In this document: positions 55,717 to 62,980 of the stretch, piece after piece | How the letters are laid out: each line of letters starts with the position of its first letter | Numbering within the stretch: the first letter of the stretch is position 1 | Source of the DNA: JANOYJ01 sp963792485 | Lineage (GTDB): Bacteria; Pseudomonadota; Alphaproteobacteria; Rhizobiales; Rhizobiaceae | DNA: 64,000 bases | NCBI GenBank assembly: GCA_963792485.1 | Contig: CAWBWL010000013.1 | Span: 62,001 to 126,000, forward strand | Reading direction: 5' to 3' | Program-made: the position numbers and the translations under genes | The notes under the pieces: model-generated | What the model was told of the DNA's origin: nothing | The model's input: the letters and a program-made list of their open reading frames with translations, nothing else | The model's database searches: none

Positions 55717-55770
55717 GCTTGTTTGCAGGCGCAAAGCGCCTCACGATAAATTGCGATTGACGCCAAGCGC

Positions 55771-56382
55771 ATGAAGGCTAGTTTCGCCGTCATGCGCTTC
55801 GTTGTTTTGGCTTTGGCATTGCTTGTGTCGCCCGCGTCCCCCGGGATTGCGGCGGACGAGCCCGTTCCTGCCGCTAAAGAGCCGGTCAAAGTTCTCAGCA
55901 AACCAGAGCGTCTTGATGCGCTGTTTGCCGATCTCAAGAAAGCCAAGAGCCCCGCTGCCGCCGAGGGCATTGCGGGACGCATCAGCCGCGAATGGGCCGA
56001 CAGCGGCAGCGCGTCGGTCAATGTGATGATGAAGTGGGCCGATGAGGCCATGGACGCCAAGAATTACGCGGTCGCACTGGACTTTCTCGACCAGATTGTT
56101 GTCCTGCAGCCGGGTTACGCCGAAGGCTGGAACCGGCGGGCGACCTTGCATTTCATGATGGACAATTATGCCAAGTCCATGGCCGACATTGAAAAGACGC
56201 TCGAACTGGAGCCTCGGCATTATGGTGCGCTGTCAGGGATGGGGCAGATATTTCTGGCTGTTGATAACAAACAGCTGGCGCTCAGGTCCTATGAGCGCGC
56301 GCTGGAAATCTACCCGATGATGCGCAATCTGCAGCAGCAGGTCGGCGACCTTGCCGATGAACTGTCCGGGAGCCGGATCTGA
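55771..56382 (+). CDS. Exported TPR-containing protein
   Basis: A 203-residue protein with a Sec signal (MRFVVLALALLVSPASPGIAA after a short lead) and two to three TPR units (NYAVALDFLDQIVVLQPGYAEGWNRRATLHFMMDNYAKSMADIEKTLELEPRHYGALSGMGQI). It is thus a periplasmic scaffold protein; partners are unknown. Its stop overlaps the start of the hydrolase gene. MKASF (55771) or MRFVV (55792) may be the start. Confidence 0.8.
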   Translation: MKASFAVMRFVVLALALLVSPASPGIAADEPVPAAKEPVKVLSKPERLDALFADLKKAKSPAAAEGIAGRISREWADSGSASVNVMMKWADEAMDAKNYAVALDFLDQIVVLQPGYAEGWNRRATLHFMMDNYAKSMADIEKTLELEPRHYGALSGMGQIFLAVDNKQLALRSYERALEIYPMMRNLQQQVGDLADELSGSRI

Positions 56383-57401
56383 AACTCCTTGCCATCGCCC
56401 TTGCCGCCCTGGTTGCAATCTTGGTGATCTTGTTCGTGCTGACCCGTCTTGGGGCAATGAAGATAGCGCGGGATCATCCGTCAACGGGCGCGTTTGTTGA
56501 AGCAAATGGCGTGAAGCTGCATTATGTGCATGTGCCCGCCGGGCCGAAGTCCGATCTTCCGCCGCTCGTATTCATCCATGGCGCCAGCGCCAATCTCAAC
56601 GACCAGATGATCCCGTTTCGCCCTTTGCTTGAGGGACGTGCGGAAATGCTGTTCTTTGACCGTCCGGGCCATGGCTGGTCGGAACGCGGCTTGAACAATT
56701 TCACCCAAGGACGGCAAGCCAAGACGCTTACGGCCCTGATGGACAGGCTGAACATCAAGGACGCCATCATCGTCGCGCACTCGTTTGGCAGCTCCGTCGC
56801 CATGGGCATGACGCTCGACCACCCGGAGCGCGTGCGCGGCATTGTGCTGCTCGCCCCCGCCACGCATCCATGGCCGAACAAGAAAACTCAATGGTATTAT
56901 GATGTCGCCTCGATCCCGGTTCTCGGGCGCCTGTTCACCGAGACGCTGACGCTGCCGGTCGGGCGGCTCAGCATTGATGGCGCGTCATCGACCGTGTTCT
57001 GCCCAAATCCGGTTCCGGACAATTACACCGCCAAAGCGCAGATCCCGCTTGTCCTGCGCCCCTCCGCCTTCCACGCCAATGCGCAGGATGTCGCCGGGCT
57101 GCACGCCTATGTCACAGCGGCGTCCAAACGCTATGGCGAGATCAACAAGCCGGTTGTCATCATCACGGGCGACGAGGATTCGGTCGTCGCCGAGGAAATC
57201 CACTCCAAGGGCATCGAGCGCGATATTGCCGGTTCCGAGCTTGTCTGGATCAAGGGCATCGGCCACAAGCCGGATTATGTCGCGGCTGAGATCGCGGTTG
57301 CGGCGATTGAAAAGATCAACGGCATGCCGCGCGACTTGCAGGCCGCAGCGCGGGATTTGGAAGCGGTGCTTGCGGCGTCACGCGCGGCGAATTGCGAGTA
57401 A
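56379..57401 (+). CDS. Alpha/beta hydrolase, membrane-anchored, probable CTG start
   Basis: A 340-residue hydrolase-fold protein. From the CTG at 56379 the first 22 residues form one hydrophobic span (KLLAIALAALVAILVILFVL). That CTG overlaps the TPR gene's stop (CTGA) and follows GGGAG at 6 bases, so it is preferred over the GTG at 56421, which cuts the span. The fold has PLVFIHGASANLNDQM (oxyanion region), FDRPGHGWSE, the nucleophile elbow VAHSFGSSVAMG (A-x-S-x-G rather than G-x-S-x-G), and the acid/His segments ITGDEDSVV and IKGIGHKPDY. Substrate unknown. Confidence 0.8.
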   Translation: MKLLAIALAALVAILVILFVLTRLGAMKIARDHPSTGAFVEANGVKLHYVHVPAGPKSDLPPLVFIHGASANLNDQMIPFRPLLEGRAEMLFFDRPGHGWSERGLNNFTQGRQAKTLTALMDRLNIKDAIIVAHSFGSSVAMGMTLDHPERVRGIVLLAPATHPWPNKKTQWYYDVASIPVLGRLFTETLTLPVGRLSIDGASSTVFCPNPVPDNYTAKAQIPLVLRPSAFHANAQDVAGLHAYVTAASKRYGEINKPVVIITGDEDSVVAEEIHSKGIERDIAGSELVWIKGIGHKPDYVAAEIAVAAIEKINGMPRDLQAAARDLEAVLAASRAANCE

Positions 57402-57411
57402 TTCAGCGGTT

Positions 57412-58137
57412 TCACGTAAAATACTGCCCGCCATTGGCTGAAATCGTCGAGCCGGTGATGAAGCCCGCATCGTCCGACGCCAGAAACACGACGCAGCGCG
57501 CGATTTCCGCCGGCGTGCCGAGGCGGCCGACGGGGATTTGCGGAATTATACGCTCGTTCAATACTTTCTCGTCAATGGCCATCACCATTTCCGTGCCGAT
57601 ATAGCCGGGGCAGATGACGTTGACCGTGATGCCCGCCCGCGCGCCTTCCTGAGCCAATGCGCGGGAGAAGCCGATGTCGCCGGCTTTGGCGGCGGAATAG
57701 TTGGCCTGGCCAGCCTGGCCCTTCTGGCCGTTGATCGAGGAGATGGAGATGACCCGCCCGAACTTGCGGTCGCGCATGCCGCCCCAGACCGGATGCGTCA
57801 TGTTGAACAGGCCGGTCAGGTTGGTGTTGATGACGGCGTTCCACTGGTCCGGCGTCATCTTGTGGAACATGGCGTCTTTGGTGATTCCGGCATTGTTCAC
57901 AAGCACTTCGACCGGGCCAAGGTCGGCCTCAACCTGTTTGATCCCCGCCGCGCAGGCATCGTAGCTTCCGACATCCCATTTGTAGGTCTTGATGCCGGTC
58001 TCGGCGGTGAATTTTGCCGCCGCCTCGTCATTGCCTGCGTAAGTGGCGGCCACTTTGTAACCCGCCGCTTTCAAAGCGATGGAAATCGCCGCCCCAATGC
58101 CGCGCGAGCCGCCGGTGACGAGTGCTGTTCTGCTCAT
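57412..58137 (-). CDS. phaB: Acetoacetyl-CoA reductase PhaB
   Basis: A 241-residue short-chain dehydrogenase that reduces acetoacetyl-CoA to (R)-3-hydroxybutyryl-CoA with NADPH. It has the cofactor motif TGGSRGIGAAI, NNAGITKDAMFHKM and the catalytic YSAAKAG with the preceding Ser in ISISSINGQKGQAGQ. The ending GFITGSTISANGGQYF is typical of PhaB. It lies 102 bp downstream of phaA on the same strand. Confidence 0.93.
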   Translation of the reverse strand: MSRTALVTGGSRGIGAAISIALKAAGYKVAATYAGNDEAAAKFTAETGIKTYKWDVGSYDACAAGIKQVEADLGPVEVLVNNAGITKDAMFHKMTPDQWNAVINTNLTGLFNMTHPVWGGMRDRKFGRVISISSINGQKGQAGQANYSAAKAGDIGFSRALAQEGARAGITVNVICPGYIGTEMVMAIDEKVLNERIIPQIPVGRLGTPAEIARCVVFLASDDAGFITGSTISANGGQYFT

Positions 58138-58167
58138 GGAATGTCCTCCCAGACTGATAAAGAAGCG

Positions 58168-58224
58168 AGTAGCGAGTAGGGAAGAGCAGGGATTTGCGAA
58201 AAGAAGCGCGTCCTATTCGCTACT
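58168..58224. repeat. Inverted AGTAGCGAGTAGG / CCTATTCGCTACT repeat between phaA and phaB
   Basis: Two arms of 13 bp (one mismatch) at 58168-58180 and 58212-58224 flank 31 bases. Units of the form GAATAGCGAATAGGGAGTAGCG occur between genes in many Rhizobiales, and further copies of TAGCGAGTAGGG/TACTCCC flank the arms. It could form a hairpin in the phaA-phaB mRNA. Confidence 0.6.
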
Positions 58225-58239
58225 CCCTCTTCGCTCCTA

Positions 58240-59422
58240 TCAATATACCTCAACACACAGCGCCACACCCATGCCGCCGCCGATGCACAGTGTCGCGAGG
58301 CCCTTGCCGCCGCCGCGCCGCTTCAGTTCGAACAGCAGCGTATTGAGAATGCGCGCGCCGGATGCGCCGACCGGATGGCCTATGGCGATGGCGCCGCCAT
58401 TGACGTTGACGATGTCGGGGTTCCAGCCCATGTCCTTGTTGACCGCGCAGGCCTGCGCCGCGAAGGCCTCGTTGGCCTCGACCAGATCAAGATCGCCGAT
58501 GCTCCAGCCCGCCTTTTCCAAAGCGCGGCGCGAGGACGGAATCGGTCCGGTGCCCATGATCGCCGGATCAACGCCCGCCGTCGCCCATGAAACGATGCGC
58601 GCCAGCGGCTTGACGCCGCGCCGCGAGGCTTCCGCCTCGCTCATCAGCACGGCAACCGCCGCGCCATCATTGATGCCGGAGGCATTGCCCGCTGTGACCG
58701 TGCCTTCCTTGTCGAAGGCGGGGCGCAGCTTGGTCATGCAGTCCATCGTCGCGCCGTGGCGGATATATTCATCGTCGGAAACGATCACGTCGCCCTTGCG
58801 GCCCTTGACCGTGACGGCGACAATCTCGTCCTTGAATTTGCCGGCCTTTTGCGCCGCTTCCGCCTTGTTCTGCGAGGCGAGCGCGAATGTGTCCTGCTCG
58901 TCGCGGGTCAGCTGCCATTGGCGGGCGACGTTCTCAGCGGTCTTGCCCATATGGTAGCCGAAAAAAGCGTCGGTGAGCCCGTCCTTGATCATCGAGTCGA
59001 CAAAGGAAAGATCGCCCATTTTCTGGCCGTTGCGCAGATGCGCGACGTGCGGGGCGAGCGACATGGATTCCTGGCCGCCTGCGACAATGATCTTTGCGTC
59101 GCCCATGGCAATCTGCTGCATGCCGATGCGCAACGGCGCGCAGGCCGGAGCCGCACAGCTGGTTGAGGCCCCAGGCTGTGGCTTCTTTCGGAATGCCTGC
59201 ATTCATCGCCGCCTGCCGCGCCGGGTTCTGACCCTGGCCGGCGGTGAGGATCTGCCCCATGATGACTTCATCGACTTCAGCGGCGTCCACCGAGGCGCGC
59301 GACAGCGCTTCCTTGATGGCGATGGAGCCGAGATCATGCGCGGCAACAGAGGCCAGCGCGCCGTTAAATGAGCCAACCGGCGTGCGGGCGGCGCTGGCGA
59401 TGACGATGGAGGCCTGGCTCAT
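58240..59422 (-). CDS. phaA: Acetyl-CoA acetyltransferase PhaA (frame interrupted)
   Basis: A thiolase that condenses two acetyl-CoA to acetoacetyl-CoA. The active-site Cys is in LNQLCGSGLRAV, and one extra base at about 59127 breaks the frame directly after it, with IGMQQIAMGDAKIIVAGGQESMS in the next frame. The C-terminal part has NGGAIAIGHPVGASGARIL and CIGGGMGVAL with the catalytic His and Cys. Corrected length is 393 residues, exactly the PhaA norm. It is the first gene of phaAB, divergent from phaR. Confidence 0.92.
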
Positions 59423-59655
59423 GGTTTCTTCCCGTTTCTATGTTTTGGATTTGTTGATTTCATTTGTTTCACTCCGGTATGCCCAAGTCAAACCGGAATT
59501 TTTGCAGGGCAGCCATTAATCCTGTTCAAAGCTCGCGCTTTTCGCGCTGCACAATTTGCTTGGCGCATGTTCGCTTTTGCGTTTAGTGTGCATCTGCGAA
59601 GGCGGATTTGGCGACAGAAGCGGAACAGCGTTCCTCTGTCACGCGGAGGCGAGTT

Positions 59656-60246
59656 ATGGCGGCGGCTGCAAAAGAAATCGTGATCAAGAAATACGCCAAC
59701 CGGCGGCTCTATAACACCGGCACGTCCACCTATGTGACGCTCGAGGATCTGGCCGACATGGTCAAGAAGGGCGAGGAGTTTCAGGTGCAGGACGCCAAGA
59801 GCGGCGAGGACATCACTCACTCTGTCCTGACGCAGATCATTTTCGAGCTGGAGAACAAGGACGGGCAGACCATGCTGCCAATCCCGTTCCTGCGCCAGCT
59901 CATCGCCTTTTACGGCGACCAGATGCAGATGGTGGTCCCGACATTCCTGGAACAGTCGCTGAAAGCCTTCTCCCTCGAACAGGACCGCATCCGCGAACAG
60001 ATCACCTCCGTCATCGGCAAGACTCCCATCGGCATGATGGGCCTCGACGCGCCGATGAAGGCCATGGAAGAGACGGTGCGGCGCAACACGGAGCTTTTCC
60101 AGAACGCGCTGAAAATGTTCACGCCCTTCCCGGCCATGGGCGTCAAGCCCGCCGAGCCTGTGAAAGACGAGGATGACGGTCTGTCAGAACTCAAAGAACA
60201 AATAGCCGCCATGCAGCGGAAGATCGAGACGCTGGGGAAGAAGTAG
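59656..60246 (+). CDS. phaR: Polyhydroxyalkanoate synthesis repressor PhaR
   Basis: A 196-residue protein with the PHB accumulation regulatory DNA-binding domain (IVIKKYANRRLYNTGTSTYVTLEDLADMVK, residues 9-38) and a second domain (TQIIFELENKDGQTMLPIPFLRQLIAFYGDQMQ). The end is an acidic then helical tail. PhaR binds nascent PHA and frees phasin and synthase promoters. GGAGGCGAGTT precedes the ATG at 59656. It is divergent from phaA with a 233-bp gap in which I see no exact PhaR site. Confidence 0.93.
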   Translation: MAAAAKEIVIKKYANRRLYNTGTSTYVTLEDLADMVKKGEEFQVQDAKSGEDITHSVLTQIIFELENKDGQTMLPIPFLRQLIAFYGDQMQMVVPTFLEQSLKAFSLEQDRIREQITSVIGKTPIGMMGLDAPMKAMEETVRRNTELFQNALKMFTPFPAMGVKPAEPVKDEDDGLSELKEQIAAMQRKIETLGKK

Positions 60247-60267
60247 GCGAGACTGAGCTCTCGAGGC

Positions 60268-60678
60268 TCAGTTCAAATTCACATCCCGTCCGGCCGAGCG
60301 GATCGACACCGAGAAGCCGGCGAGCACATCCACCAGCGCCATGATCATCAGCAGGAAGAACACCGGCGTGGCGGCGGATTTGACCAGCAGGAACTCGATC
60401 AGGAACGCCACGAACACCAGTGTCGACAGGAGATGATCGATCACCGAGGCGTTGGAGGTGCGGGAGGATTTGATGATCTCGAAAAACATCAGAACCAGTG
60501 AGATCAAGAGCAGCAAATGGCCGAGCGACAGCGTGAAAACGCCGCCGGACATCATGTTCATCGAGAACACCTGCGCATCAAAGGGCGTTGCGCCATCGGC
60601 GCGGATAAAGCCGAAGGCAATCAGATTATAGAGCACAAATGGCACTAAAAGCAGCGGGATAAGGCTTAACATTATCAT
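60268..60678 (-). CDS. Integral membrane protein of unknown function
   Basis: A 136-residue protein with four hydrophobic helices (LSLIPLLLVPFVLYNLIAFGF, TLSLGHLLLLISLVLMFFE, LLSTLVFVAFLIEFLLVK, TPVFFLLMIMALVDVLAGFSV). The short loops and conserved-looking IRADGATPFDAQVF suggest a small inner-membrane protein family found in alphaproteobacteria near phaR. No function is assigned. Confidence 0.7.
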   Translation of the reverse strand: MIMLSLIPLLLVPFVLYNLIAFGFIRADGATPFDAQVFSMNMMSGGVFTLSLGHLLLLISLVLMFFEIIKSSRTSNASVIDHLLSTLVFVAFLIEFLLVKSAATPVFFLLMIMALVDVLAGFSVSIRSAGRDVNLN

Positions 60679-60718
60679 TGGTCTCGCTTTCAGTTTTCGG
60701 GCGCATCATTCTATCACA

Positions 60719-60746
60719 GCAAAAAGGCCGGTGAACCACCAGCCTT
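60719..60746 (-). terminator. Rho-independent terminator of rpmF
   Basis: On the minus strand AAGGCTGGTG-GTT-CACCGGCCTT (one T-G wobble) leads into a T run (TTTTTGC). It ends the rpmF transcript 26 bp after its stop. Confidence 0.85.
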
Positions 60747-60771
60747 CAAATAAGGATAACACGCGAGACTT

Positions 60772-60951
60772 TTAAGACTTGGCGTCAAGCACCTGACGGC
60801 CGCGATACATGCCGGTCTTCAGGTCGATGTGATGCGGGCGGCGCAGTTCGCCGGAATTCTTGTCCTCGACATAGGTCGGCGCCTTCAGGGCGTCCGCCGA
60901 ACGGCGCATGCCGCGCTTGGATGGCGAGGTTTTACGTTTAGGAACAGCCAT
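60772..60951 (-). CDS. rpmF: 50S ribosomal protein bL32
   Basis: A 59-residue basic protein: MAVPKRKTSPSKRGMRRSAD, then LKAPTYVEDKNSGELRRPHHIDLKTGMYRGRQVL. It is the alphaproteobacterial bL32 without zinc-binding Cys. The gene is followed by its own terminator and preceded by mtgA on the same strand, a common order in Hyphomicrobiales. Confidence 0.97.
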   Translation of the reverse strand: MAVPKRKTSPSKRGMRRSADALKAPTYVEDKNSGELRRPHHIDLKTGMYRGRQVLDAKS

Positions 60952-61076
60952 TGCTTCTACTCACTTCGTTCAACGGCCATCACTGCGGCAGAGCCGCGAG
61001 GCCGTCATTCTGCTTGGAAAGTTGCGGGTCTATACACAGCGGCTGAGGTTTTGACCAGCCCATTGCGGGCATTTTT

Positions 61077-61817
61077 TCAAGCGCGCGGTGTCACGCATTC
61101 CACATAGCCGCCCGCCTGCATCGCCCGCCTTTCAATGACCCGCGCCAGCCGGTTCAAGCCCCGCGACGGCTTGCCGGGTTTGCGCAGGATAGGATTTGGC
61201 AGCGAAACCGCCAGAAGCGCGGCCTGGCGGCGGCTCAAGTTTTTGGCCGAAACGCCGAAATGATGCTGCGCGGCGGCCTCTATGCCGTAAATGCCGGGTC
61301 CCCACTCGGCTATGTTGAGGTAAATCTCCATCAGGCGGCGCTTCGACCAGACAAGATCAATCATCAACGCATAGGGCAGCTCCAGCCCTTTGCGCACAAA
61401 AGAGCGGCTGTTCCACAGATAAAGGTTCTTCACGGTCTGCATGGAAATGGTCGAAGCCCCGCGCGAACCTTCGCCTTCCATCGCATCGTCGATCACCTGA
61501 TTGATCTCTTTCCAGTCAACGCCTGAATGGGCGCAGAACTGCCCGTCTTCCGACATCATGACCGAATGAATGAGCGCCGGGGCGATGTCGTCAATTCCGA
61601 CCCATTGCCGGTCGTATCCCTTCAGCGAAACGGCATCCTTGAGCATCAAGGTCGAAACTGGATGAACGAAAGACGGCAAATAAACAACCGTCAGCCCCAC
61701 CGGAATCAGCGCAAGCGCTGCGGCGAAAAAGATTACGCGCCTGACGAGCCGCCCCAGTCGGCTTCCCCGCAAAAGAGCACGCACCCGCGAAGAGGGTTTG
61801 CTTGCGCTCACTGACAT
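61077..61817 (-). CDS. mtgA: Monofunctional biosynthetic peptidoglycan transglycosylase MtgA
   Basis: A 246-residue glycosyltransferase family 51 enzyme anchored by one N-terminal helix (VIFFAAALALIPVGLTVVYLP). The catalytic segments are MSEDGQFCAHSGVDW (with the key Glu), RGASTISMQTVKNLYLW and RRLMEIYLNIAEWGPGIYG. It polymerises lipid II into glycan strands. Its start is close to, and divergent from, the ispA-like gene; rpmF lies downstream. Confidence 0.93.
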   Translation of the reverse strand: MSVSASKPSSRVRALLRGSRLGRLVRRVIFFAAALALIPVGLTVVYLPSFVHPVSTLMLKDAVSLKGYDRQWVGIDDIAPALIHSVMMSEDGQFCAHSGVDWKEINQVIDDAMEGEGSRGASTISMQTVKNLYLWNSRSFVRKGLELPYALMIDLVWSKRRLMEIYLNIAEWGPGIYGIEAAAQHHFGVSAKNLSRRQAALLAVSLPNPILRKPGKPSRGLNRLARVIERRAMQAGGYVECVTPRA

Positions 61818-61882
61818 CTATACTTCCGGACATGAAACCCGCTTTGCCTTACCGGCAGCGCGGATTATGTGCAATGCCGTGC

Positions 61883-62815
61883 ATGGGGAATGACTTGGCA
61901 GGAACGGGCGAAGGCGCAGGATTTGATGAACTGCTCACCGCACATGCGGCGGCGGTGGAATCAGCGCTGCGAGATATTTTGTCTGACCGATTGCAGGAAG
62001 GCGAGATTGCGCGGCCCGCGCGGCTGATGGCGGCGATAAGGCATGGCGTGTTGAATGGCGGCAAGCGGCTGCGGCCCTTTCTGGTGATGGAAAGCGCAGC
62101 TCTGTTCGACGGCAACCCCGCTGCGGCTCTGCGCGCCGCGGCGGCGCTTGAATGCGTGCATTGCTATTCGCTGATCCATGATGACCTTCCGGCTATGGAC
62201 AATGACGATCTGCGCCGGGGGCAGCCAACCGTGCACAGGGCGTTCGATGAAGCGGCGGCAATATTGGCGGGGGACGGGCTGCTGACCTTGGCCTTCGACA
62301 TACTGGCGGACCCTGAAACGGAACTGCCTGACAGGGCGCGCCTTAATCTCATTCTCGCCCTTTCCCGCGCAGCTGGATTGGGCGGCATGGCGGGCGGGCA
62401 GGCGCTTGACCTTGAGGCAGAACATGACCAGCTCGACGAAGCCGGGATCATCCGGCTGCAAGCCATGAAAACCGGCGCGCTGATCCGCTTCGCCTGTGAA
62501 GCTGGGCCGATTCTCGCCAATGCGCCAGATACAGACCGCCGGCGCCTGGCGGAATTCGGCAGCGCCATCGGCCTTGCGTTTCAGCTCGCCGACGATCTCC
62601 TCGACCACACGTCCGACGCAATGACGCTGGGCAAAGCCGCGGGCAAGGACGCCGCCGCCGGTAAGGCGACATTGGTGTCACTGCACGGTTCGGTCTGGGC
62701 GCAAAAGCAGCTGAGGGGGCTGGTGGATCAGGCGGCGGACTTGCTTTCGCCTTATGGCGGGAAGGCGCAGACGCTGGTCGCGGCGGCGCGGTTTGTGGCG
62801 GAGAGAAGGAATTGA
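61883..62815 (+). CDS. ispA: Polyprenyl diphosphate synthase, farnesyl diphosphate synthase type
   Basis: A 310-residue all-helical prenyltransferase. It has GGKRLRPFLVMESAALF, the first Asp-rich motif HDDLPAMDNDDLRRG and the second, FQLADDLLDHTSDA. The pattern of two residues between Asp in the first motif (DDLPAMD) is that of short-chain bacterial enzymes making C15. The start is uncertain: MGNDL at 61883 is chosen; ATG codons at 61832 and 61874 are alternatives. Confidence 0.9.
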   Translation: MGNDLAGTGEGAGFDELLTAHAAAVESALRDILSDRLQEGEIARPARLMAAIRHGVLNGGKRLRPFLVMESAALFDGNPAAALRAAAALECVHCYSLIHDDLPAMDNDDLRRGQPTVHRAFDEAAAILAGDGLLTLAFDILADPETELPDRARLNLILALSRAAGLGGMAGGQALDLEAEHDQLDEAGIIRLQAMKTGALIRFACEAGPILANAPDTDRRRLAEFGSAIGLAFQLADDLLDHTSDAMTLGKAAGKDAAAGKATLVSLHGSVWAQKQLRGLVDQAADLLSPYGGKAQTLVAAARFVAERRN

Positions 62816-62824
62816 GCTCTACGT

Positions 62825-62870
62825 CCTTCCCCCTTGCGGGGAAGGTGGCCGCGGAGCGGTCGGATGGGGG
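62825..62870. repeat. Diverged half copy of the 46007 palindrome family
   Basis: CCTTCCCC-CTTGC-GGGGAAGG forms a hairpin at 62825-62845, followed by TGGCCGCGGAGCGGTCGGATGGGGG. The latter aligns with the right arm at 46062 (GGTGGCCCGAAGGGTCGGATGAGGG). The outer left part is missing. It sits between ispA and a convergent gene and could also serve as a terminator. Confidence 0.7.
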
Positions 62871-62980
62871 TGGTGAGGAAGACGCCTAAATTGCAGAAAG
62901 AAGATCGAACCGTTTCCTTAAATCTCGGCATTTCCCGCGCCACTCCATCCGTCGCCTCCAGCGCTGATCGCGGCGGCGCG

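Noticed and set aside
59423..59655. PhaR operator in the phaA-phaR gap
   Set aside because: TGCA-containing stretches exist, but no clear CTGC-N3-GCAG-type dyad could be identified.
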